Positions 54,419 through 64,000 of a stretch of 64,000 nt of DNA are shown here, piece by piece (within the stretch, counting starts at the first letter, position 1; every line of letters begins with the position of its first letter). The notes beneath the pieces were generated by a model. The model did no database searches. It saw nothing but the letters and a program-made list of their open reading frames with translations, and was not told the origin of the DNA. The stretch comes from Beduini massiliensis. GTDB taxonomy: Bacteria > Bacillota_I > Bacilli_A > Erysipelotrichales > Coprobacillaceae. The position numbers and the translations under genes are program-made. The stretch lies in NCBI RefSeq assembly GCF_000829905.1, contig NZ_CDPP01000002.1, forward strand, positions 275,279 through 339,278. The letters run 5' to 3'.

Positions 54419-54584
54419 GGAATTCCCCCTTTTTTATTATTATAATCAATTTTATTTTTTTCTTGTCGCTTTTTTATGATATGAAAATTAACAACTTTTT
54501 AATCAAAAAAAGTTTATTTTAAAACCTTTTATATCGGATTAGTTTCTTATATTAATTTATTTATTATATTTACTATTTCCATGT

Positions 54585-54613
54585 TTGACAAATTTATCAT
54601 TTATAGTGATAAT
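54585..54613 (+). promoter_or_regulatory. Promoter of the putative lipoprotein gene with spacer palindrome
   Basis: TTGACA (54585-54590), 17-base spacer, GATAAT (54608-54613). TTATCA (54594-54599) and TGATAA (54607-54612) form a palindrome within the promoter, a possible operator. Confidence 0.5.
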
Positions 54614-54650
54614 TATAGTATAATAAAGATATATAGGAGGAATTAACAAG

Positions 54651-55076
54651 ATGAAAAAAGGATTCTCATTATTACTTGTTGCAGTATTGTTGTTGGGAAC
54701 AATAGGATGCAGTTCAAAAGATGATGGAAAGAAAGAGGGAAATGGGGATACCCCAACAAAGGAAGAAGTCAAAAAAGAATTATCTTTTGCTACGATCAAG
54801 AAAGCTTTTCAAGATAATGGTTATGAAATCAGCGAAGAAACTGAAATGGCAGCATCAATGATCGGGGCTAAGAATGGAATTAAGTATAAAACAGATAAGG
54901 GCAGTTTAGAATTTTATGAGTTTGATAAAACAAGCGAAGCTTATAAAAAAGCGGAATCAGATGGTTTAATTACGTTGGAAGGTTTTGGTGATTTTGAAAT
55001 AGTGGTAAATAATGGTTTCGCCATGATGAAAACGGAATATAATGATGAGGCTGTAAAATTATTTTTGTCTCTATAA
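54651..55076 (+). CDS. Putative small lipoprotein
   Basis: 141 residues. Signal peptide about 1-19 with LLLGTIGC at the end, so Cys20 is a likely lipid attachment site; the -3 residue is Thr instead of the usual Leu. A charged linker (about 21-44) is followed by a compact domain with the helix FATIKKAFQDNGYEI. I do not recognise the domain. Start ATG 54651 follows TAGGAGG and a promoter with a palindrome. It may act as a surface-attached binding protein; function is unknown. Confidence 0.7.
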   Translation: MKKGFSLLLVAVLLLGTIGCSSKDDGKKEGNGDTPTKEEVKKELSFATIKKAFQDNGYEISEETEMAASMIGAKNGIKYKTDKGSLEFYEFDKTSEAYKKAESDGLITLEGFGDFEIVVNNGFAMMKTEYNDEAVKLFLSL

Positions 55077-55085
55077 AAATCTTAA

Positions 55086-55125
55086 AAGGTACTCCATATT
55101 ATAACTGAATGATGGAGTGCTTTTT
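55086..55125 (+). terminator. Terminator after the lipoprotein gene
   Basis: ACTCCAT (55091-55097) / ATGGAGT (55112-55118) extended by A-T pairs, then GCTTTTT. Confidence 0.7.
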
Positions 55126-55212
55126 ACTATATAAAAATTATATACACTATTCAAAAACAACATAACTATATTTGTTTAATTCAAATTTAAGTTTTGTCAA
55201 AATGTTCAATAA

Positions 55213-55244
55213 TAAAAAAATAAAGCGCCATTATACAGCGCTTT
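55213..55244 (-). terminator. Terminator after the VOC family gene
   Basis: AAAGCGC (55222-55228) / GCGCTTT (55238-55244) with a minus-strand T-run. Confidence 0.75.
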
Positions 55245-55609
55245 TATCTTTTTTCAGGTATTATCTCAAACCAGTAATCATCAGGGTCATGAATAAAATA
55301 TAAGCCCATCGCCGTGTTTTCAAAACAAATGCAGCCCATTTTTTCATGTAGGGCATGAGCGGCATCATAATCCTCTACGGTAAAACAGATATGACTTTCA
55401 TTTTCTCCTAATTCATAAGGTTGTGGATGATCATTCAGACACGTTAACTCCAAACTAAACGGTGTGACACCATCACCTAAATAAACAAGAGTGAAATGTT
55501 CTGTCTCTTTTCTTCTTATTTCCTCTAGTCCCAGTGCCTCTTTATAAAAAGCAAGACTTCGGTCTAAATTAGTAACATTAATATTGCAGTGATTAAAGAT
55601 TGCTTTCAT
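55244..55609 (-). CDS. VOC family protein (lactoylglutathione lyase-like)
   Basis: 121 residues with two beta-alpha-beta-beta-beta halves. His8 in FNHCNINV, Glu in FSLELT, His in ESHICFTV and Glu in WFEIIPEKR match the four metal ligands of glyoxalase I. Glyoxalase I disposes of methylglyoxal, but other VOC roles are possible in bacteria without glutathione. Start ATG 55609; ribosome binding site is weak. Confidence 0.85.
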   Translation of the reverse strand: MKAIFNHCNINVTNLDRSLAFYKEALGLEEIRRKETEHFTLVYLGDGVTPFSLELTCLNDHPQPYELGENESHICFTVEDYDAAHALHEKMGCICFENTAMGLYFIHDPDDYWFEIIPEKR

Positions 55610-55817
55610 ATTTTATCGTCCCGGCATATTGTGATTGATTCCATAAATAGTCATAAATCAATATACCATCTCCTCCTTTTTTCATAATAGCAAGATTAAT
55701 CACAATTTAAAAGTATATTGAATAAAAAAATTACAACTACAATATATCGGTGTTCAACGATGACTAATATCCTTCTGTTAACTTTATTTCCGCTATAATG
55801 ATCTCGAGGTGATAAAG

Positions 55818-56162
55818 ATGATAACAATGTATATTTCCAACAACCGTTCTTCAAGAAATGCACGTCAATTTTTTGACGAATACCAGATTCCTGTAATGCA
55901 AATTAAAATCAGTTCTAAATTGACTGAGGATGAGATGATTGATATTTTAGAAAAGAATCCAGATGAAGTGACTTCGATCTTATCCATAAAATCGGATAGT
56001 GTACGTTCTTTAGTTCATCGCTTTGATCATTTACGTTTGAGTGAACTCGTCAAAATTTTGATCAGTGATCCAAAACTAATAAAAACCCCGATTATATTTG
56101 ATGATAAACGTTTTTTAGCCGGTTATAACAGTGAGGATATTCGTGCTTTTCTGCCAAGATAA
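55818..56162 (+). CDS. Spx/ArsC-family protein without redox cysteines
   Basis: 114 residues. The C-terminal PIIFDDKRFLAGYNSEDIRAFLPR is strongly Spx-like. The N-terminal CxxC of Spx (Cys10, Cys13) is replaced by Arg-Ser-Ser-Arg at residues 10-13; no cysteine occurs in the protein. The Gly52 region that contacts RNA polymerase alpha also differs (Glu at the matching place, judged by eye). It may be a redox-blind Spx paralogue or an unrelated arsenate reductase-fold protein. ATG 55818 is chosen over GTG 55809 because GAGG precedes it; TATAAT is at 55794-55799. Confidence 0.82.
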   Translation: MITMYISNNRSSRNARQFFDEYQIPVMQIKISSKLTEDEMIDILEKNPDEVTSILSIKSDSVRSLVHRFDHLRLSELVKILISDPKLIKTPIIFDDKRFLAGYNSEDIRAFLPR

Positions 56163-56167
56163 CAAAA

Positions 56168-56190
56168 ACCAAGCAATCGCTTGGTCTTTT
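56168..56190. terminator. Bidirectional terminator between the Spx-like gene and rlmH
   Basis: ACCAAGC (56168-56174) / GCTTGGT (56179-56185); Ts follow on the plus strand and a T5 run lies on the minus strand. Confidence 0.8.
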
Positions 56191-56668
56191 ATTTATGATA
56201 AGTTTGATTGTTCATAATTTTAAACGAACGATAGATTTGTTCTAATAAAAACAATCGAATCATTTGATGTGTAAACGTCAGTTTGGAAAAACAAAGACGA
56301 AAGTTACTGCGTGCAACAACATCTTTTGCTAATCCCAGTGAGCCCCCGATCACAAAAGTAATGGTACTCTTTCCTTCAATCATTTTAGTTTCAATATGTT
56401 TAGATAATTGAACAGAATCTATTTCTTTTCCATGCAGATCTAAGAGAATTACATATTCATCGTCTTTTATTCGATCTAATATCTTTTTTCCCTCTTTATC
56501 TAAGACTAGCTGTTCATCTGCCAAAGAAGCTTTATCCGGAATCTTTTCGTCTTCCAATTCTACCATCTCTATTTTAGTGAAAGCGCCTAAACGCTTTTTA
56601 TATTCATCAATCCCCGCCAACAAGTACTTCTCTTTGATCTTGCCAATACTGACGATCCTGATTTTCAA
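56189..56668 (-). CDS. rlmH: 23S rRNA pseudouridine-1915 N3-methyltransferase
   Basis: 159 residues, the normal RlmH length. A SPOUT fold with YVILLDLHGKEIDS, FVIGGSLGLAKDVV and the C-terminal KLTFTHQMIRLFLLEQIYRSFKIMNNQTYHK. It methylates m3-pseudouridine 1915 in helix 69. The start is TTG 56668 with GGAGGAG 6 bases before; the frame itself extends to GTG 56683 inside that site. It overlaps the end of walJ by 62 bases. Confidence 0.95.
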   Translation of the reverse strand: MKIRIVSIGKIKEKYLLAGIDEYKKRLGAFTKIEMVELEDEKIPDKASLADEQLVLDKEGKKILDRIKDDEYVILLDLHGKEIDSVQLSKHIETKMIEGKSTITFVIGGSLGLAKDVVARSNFRLCFSKLTFTHQMIRLFLLEQIYRSFKIMNNQTYHK

Positions 56669-57416
56669 TAGTATCTCCTCCACTTACAACTTCTACTTGG
56701 CTCGCTATTTTTATATTATAATTTTCAATATTAATCTGGCTGTATTCAAATACTTTACAATAACAATCCATGGCTAATTCAGGCGTATTCGCTTCTTGGG
56801 ACAAATGGGCTAAAACAATATCTCGTGTCTGATCCCCTAAAACTTTACACATTAAACGAGCACTGTAATCATTAGATAAATGTCCCACATCGGATAAAAT
56901 ACGCTTTTTCAAATAGATTGGACGAGCACTGTTCATCAGCATATCGATATCATGATTACTTTCAATAATATAATAATGAGCATTTTCTATAAAGCCCATG
57001 TTTTTCTTGCTTACATAGCCTGTATCGGTCATGTAGACAAGCTTTGAAACCGTATCGTTTACTACAAATGCCAATGGACTAGTTGCATCATGTGAGATAG
57101 ATAAAGGAGTGATCTCAATATTTTCAAATCCAATTGGTTGATAAGGCTTAAGAATATGGCGAGATGATAATCCCTCCAAGCATCCTAATCCCGCATACAC
57201 CATAGAGGGGTCAAAAATATGAATATTTTTTTTATGATCGCTATGATCGTGAGTCAATAATACACAGTTTATGTCTGATTCACTGTATCCTACTTGATTC
57301 AATCGAGTCAATAACTGTTTTTTTGAAATACCGCAATCAATCAATATTCCAAAACCATTACTATATATAAAGGTACTGTTGCCTTTTGACCCACTCGCTA
57401 AAACATGATATTCCAT
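56607..57416 (-). CDS. walJ: MBL-fold metallohydrolase of the YycJ/WalJ type
   Basis: 269 residues. Metal motif THDHSDH (about 55-61), later Asp in YMTDTGY and His in SDVGHLSN and VLAHLSQEAN, the RNase Z-like beta-lactamase fold. WalJ acts in cell wall/replication coordination in Firmicutes and lies near walRK in Bacillus; here the two-component genes are not in the window. It is followed by overlapping rlmH. Start ATG 57416 after GGAAGGAG. Confidence 0.88.
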   Translation of the reverse strand: MEYHVLASGSKGNSTFIYSNGFGILIDCGISKKQLLTRLNQVGYSESDINCVLLTHDHSDHKKNIHIFDPSMVYAGLGCLEGLSSRHILKPYQPIGFENIEITPLSISHDATSPLAFVVNDTVSKLVYMTDTGYVSKKNMGFIENAHYYIIESNHDIDMLMNSARPIYLKKRILSDVGHLSNDYSARLMCKVLGDQTRDIVLAHLSQEANTPELAMDCYCKVFEYSQINIENYNIKIASQVEVVSGGDTIENQDRQYWQDQREVLVGGD

Positions 57417-57450
57417 CTTATCGCTCCTTCCATTTATTCATTATATCACG

Positions 57451-57481
57451 AAAAAATAAAAAGTGGCAAATCTGCCACTTT
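57451..57481 (-). terminator. Terminator after rpmE
   Basis: AAAGTGGCA (57460-57468) / TGCCACTTT (57473-57481), then TTATTTTTT on the minus strand. Confidence 0.85.
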
Positions 57482-57482
57482 A

Positions 57483-57686
57483 TTATTTAAGACCGTATTT
57501 TTTGTTGAATTTATCGATACGTCCATCAGCACTTGCAAAACGTTGTTTCCCTGTATAGAAAGGATGACAGTTTGAACAAGTATCCACACGAATTTCGTTT
57601 AAAACTGAACCAGTTTCAAATTCAGCTCCGCAAGATGTACATACTGCTTTTACTTTTTTATAATCTGGATGAATTCCTTTTTTCAT
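57483..57686 (-). CDS. rpmE: 50S ribosomal protein L31
   Basis: 67 residues. The zinc form with four Cys: CTSCG (about 16-20) and CSNC (about 37-40), and [25 protein letters not shown]. Zinc-free paralogues are used when zinc is scarce, so a second copy may exist elsewhere. Start ATG 57686 after GAAGGAG, own terminator. Confidence 0.96.
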   Translation of the reverse strand: MKKGIHPDYKKVKAVCTSCGAEFETGSVLNEIRVDTCSNCHPFYTGKQRFASADGRIDKFNKKYGLK

Positions 57687-57809
57687 TTCTCTTTCTCCTT
57701 CCGCCTTGAAATTTTTTGTCTAACTTCAAAGTAAGTTACTGAATTATAATAGCATCTTCAAATAAATTTTACAAGTATTATTCAGTATTTTTTATGATAA
57801 AGATAACGA

Positions 57810-59081
57810 TTAATTATCTTCACGTTCAATTCGGGTAATACGTGCCCCTAACATAATCAATTTATGATCAATATTATCATAGCCACGGTCAATATGATAG
57901 ACATTGCCGATCTCCGTTTCTCCTTCAGCGATCAAAGCTGCAATAACCAAAGCTGCTCCACAACGAAGATCCGTTGCACAAACATTAGCTCCTTTTAATT
58001 TTGTCTTTCCATTAATATTTGCATAGCCCGAATGAATATCAATATCAGCACCCATTTTATTCAATTCTGCGCAATGTTTAAACCTTTCAGGATAAATGGT
58101 TTCCTCTATGATAGATTGTCCTGTAGCCTGTGTTAAAAGCGTTGTTAGAGGTTGCTGCAAATCAGTCGCAAACCCCGGATAAGGCTGTGTTTTAATATCT
58201 ACCGCTTTTAAAGAAGATTCTAATCCGTAAACAACAACACTATCTCCTGAAACCTCCATTTTTACACCCATCTCTTTCAATTTAGAAATCAATGAATCTA
58301 AATGCTGAGGAATAACATTCTGTACAACGATTCTTTCACCTGCCGCAGCAGCTAAAATCAAAAAGGTCCCAGCTTCAATACGGTCAGGAATAATCTCATG
58401 ATAGCAGCCTCCTAAATGATCTACACCTTCGATTGTAATCGTATCCGTTCCGACACCGCGAATCTTAGCTCCCATTTTTGTCAGCATGTTTGCCACATCA
58501 ATAATTTCAGGCTCCTTAGCAGCATTTTCTATTTCTGTTTTACCCTTTGCTTTTACCGCAGCCAGCATAATATTAATCGTTGCACCAACCGAAGCAAAAT
58601 CCAAATATATTTTTGTTCCTATTAGTTCTTCTGCATAAATTTCATAAGTTCCATCTTCATCACAAGTAATTTTTGCACCTAAAGCTTCAAATCCTTTTAA
58701 ATGTAAGTCAATCGGACGAGGCCCTAAATAGCATCCTCCGGGCATTTTCATTTTGACATAACTAAAACGCCCCAACAACGCTCCCATAAAGTAATAAGAA
58801 GCACGTAATTTATTTACTGCATCACTTACTAAAGGCACACTTTGTAAATGAGTAGGATCCACTATAATATGATTTTCAAATGTTTCTACATTGCAATTTA
58901 ATTCTCTTAACAATGTAGCTAAAGCTTCTACATCTGATATTTCAGGCACACCAAAAACAGTTACCGGTCCTTCGGCTAAAACAATTGCAGGAATTAATGC
59001 AACAGTTGCATTCTTAGCACCGCTCATCATTACCGTACCATTTAATTTATGCCCACCCTCTATAATAATCTTTTCTGACAT
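57810..59081 (-). CDS. murA: UDP-N-acetylglucosamine 1-carboxyvinyltransferase
   Basis: 423 residues, normal MurA length. It starts peptidoglycan synthesis by transferring enolpyruvate to UDP-GlcNAc. Catalytic Cys is in PGGCYLGPRP (about 116, the fosfomycin target). The inverted alpha/beta barrel motifs LNGTVMMSGAKNATVA and ATDLRCGAALVIAAL are present. It cannot be told from the second Firmicutes paralogue MurZ by eye. Start ATG 59081 follows GAGGAG. A palindrome lies upstream at 59139-59164. Confidence 0.94.
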   Translation of the reverse strand: MSEKIIIEGGHKLNGTVMMSGAKNATVALIPAIVLAEGPVTVFGVPEISDVEALATLLRELNCNVETFENHIIVDPTHLQSVPLVSDAVNKLRASYYFMGALLGRFSYVKMKMPGGCYLGPRPIDLHLKGFEALGAKITCDEDGTYEIYAEELIGTKIYLDFASVGATINIMLAAVKAKGKTEIENAAKEPEIIDVANMLTKMGAKIRGVGTDTITIEGVDHLGGCYHEIIPDRIEAGTFLILAAAAGERIVVQNVIPQHLDSLISKLKEMGVKMEVSGDSVVVYGLESSLKAVDIKTQPYPGFATDLQQPLTTLLTQATGQSIIEETIYPERFKHCAELNKMGADIDIHSGYANINGKTKLKGANVCATDLRCGAALVIAALIAEGETEIGNVYHIDRGYDNIDHKLIMLGARITRIEREDN

Positions 59082-59138
59082 AGTAATCTCCTCAATCCTG
59101 TCTCTCTATATTTATCACATATAATATTTTTTATACTC

Positions 59139-59164
59139 TTGACTATTATAAATGAAATAGTCAA
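59139..59164. promoter_or_regulatory. Candidate palindromic site upstream of murA
   Basis: TTGACTATT (59139-59147) / AATAGTCAA (59156-59164), a perfect 9-base inverted repeat with an 8-base centre between murA and the rRNA terminator. No T-run follows, so an operator or overlapping promoter is more likely than a terminator. Confidence 0.35.
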
Positions 59165-59212
59165 ATAAAACAACTTTATTACTTATTATATGCGCTACTT
59201 ACATTTGTGATA

Positions 59213-59236
59213 AAGAAAAAGGAGGAACTCCTCCTT
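59213..59236 (-). terminator. Terminator of the rRNA operon
   Basis: AAGGAGG (59219-59225) / CCTCCTT (59230-59236) with a 4-base loop; the minus strand continues with TTTTTCTTTA. Confidence 0.8.
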
Positions 59237-59242
59237 CTCTTA

Positions 59243-59351
59243 CCCGGCAATCTGCTATTTTCGCGATCGCTCACTATCTTCGCCGTTGATATGCTTAACT
59301 TCTGTGTTCGAGATGGTTACAGGTGTCTCCATATCCCCATCATCACCGGAT
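59243..59351 (-). rRNA. rrf: 5S ribosomal RNA
   Basis: The minus strand reads a 5S-like sequence with the universal CGAACACAGAAGTTAAGC core and CCGG ends that pair. Ends are set from this pairing and are approximate to a few bases. Confidence 0.9.
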
Positions 59352-59369
59352 TCCTCTGAGCTCTCACTC

Positions 59370-59385
59370 AAAACTGGATAATAAG
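59370..59385 (-). other. 3' half of the 23S processing stem
   Basis: The 16 bases here are the exact complement of 62397-62412, so in the transcript the two flanks of 23S pair to form the RNase III processing stem. Confidence 0.7.
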
Positions 59386-59397
59386 TTCTTTCTTCTT

Positions 59398-62310
<2,913 letters not shown>

Positions 62311-62471
62311 ATTTGCTTTTGTTACTTTTTCTTAGTTTTTTCGACTATTAGGAAAGATCCTTGATTTCTCCTGATCTTTCTAATATTTCTTTTCATCTTA
62401 TTATCCAGTTTTCAATGATCTCTTTTCCTTGAGTGTCTCCACTCAAAACTGAACAGAACCTTTTTCTCCTT
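62311..62471 (-). other. 16S-23S internal transcribed spacer without tRNA
   Basis: About 160 bases; no tRNA clover leaf. It holds a hairpin GAAAGATC (62352-62359) / GATCTTTC (62373-62380), the 23S processing half-stem 62397-62412 and a short repeat ACTCAAAACTG also found between 23S and 5S. Confidence 0.75.
62397..62412 (-). other. 5' half of the 23S processing stem
   Basis: Perfect complement of 59370-59385. See that entry. Confidence 0.7.
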
Positions 62472-63998
<1,527 letters not shown>

Positions 63999-64000
63999 TA

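Overview
The window comes from a low-GC Gram-positive bacterium, most likely of the class Erysipelotrichia (Clostridium innocuum / Eubacterium dolichum neighbourhood). The evidence is a 16S gene of that general character, AT-rich spacers, purine-rich ribosome binding sites, a T-box in front of lysS, a SpoIIE-type phosphatase and an order spoIIE-like / GNAT / tilS / hpt / ftsH / small membrane protein / hslO / dusB that echoes the Bacillus spoIIE-tilS-hprT-ftsH-hslO-dusB block. The lineage call is inference; no database was searched. The window starts inside a gene and ends almost exactly at the 5' end of a 16S gene, which suggests an assembly edge at an rRNA operon.

Layout. 1-6503 (minus) is an accessory surface locus: a secreted protein with a predicted thioester adhesin domain, a small membrane protein, a 54-residue pilin-like peptide, a TadA/CpaF ATPase and two F-family membrane proteins (the second cut by the window), preceded by a membrane-anchored Ig-like protein whose transglutaminase-like domain seems to have lost catalytic residues. 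6706-14075 is mainly housekeeping and small enzymes (radical SAM, GNAT, aldo/keto reductase, ROK kinase, DUF951, folD, DUF2871, AEC transporter, dGTPase). 14242-23920 holds msrAB, a YtcJ-like amidohydrolase, an MFS carrier, a ROK regulator flanked by two PHP phosphoesterases, a nitroreductase and a membrane-bound calcineurin-like phosphoesterase. 24201-27006 is an ABC exporter operon with two different ATPases around one permease. 27142-33651 holds an RlmI-type methyltransferase, a short UvrA paralogue divergent from an AraC/GyrI-like regulator, PhzF and a NUDIX gene flanked by degenerate repeats. 34082-45364 holds T-box lysS, sdpRI, a GntR-controlled 2-keto-3-deoxy sugar acid operon (IlvD/Edd dehydratase, KDPG aldolase with a fused VOC-like domain, PfkB kinase), a YtrA-type ABC operon, and yaiI/dusB. 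45435-45591 is a candidate small RNA on the plus strand. 45590-59081 is the conserved core block plus rlmH, walJ, rpmE and murA. 59243-63998 is a 16S-23S-5S operon on the minus strand without tRNAs.

Together: the first locus could build and tip a Tad-like pilus or secretion fibre with a covalent-binding adhesin. The 37-41 kb operon should turn a hexonic acid into pyruvate and glyceraldehyde 3-phosphate under its divergent GntR protein. The core block covers translation fidelity, membrane proteolysis, redox chaperoning and purine salvage. The most interesting items are the Tad/thioester locus, the CU-rich small RNA candidate, the cysteine-free Spx paralogue, the three-hairpin bidirectional terminator and the repeat-flanked NUDIX gene.
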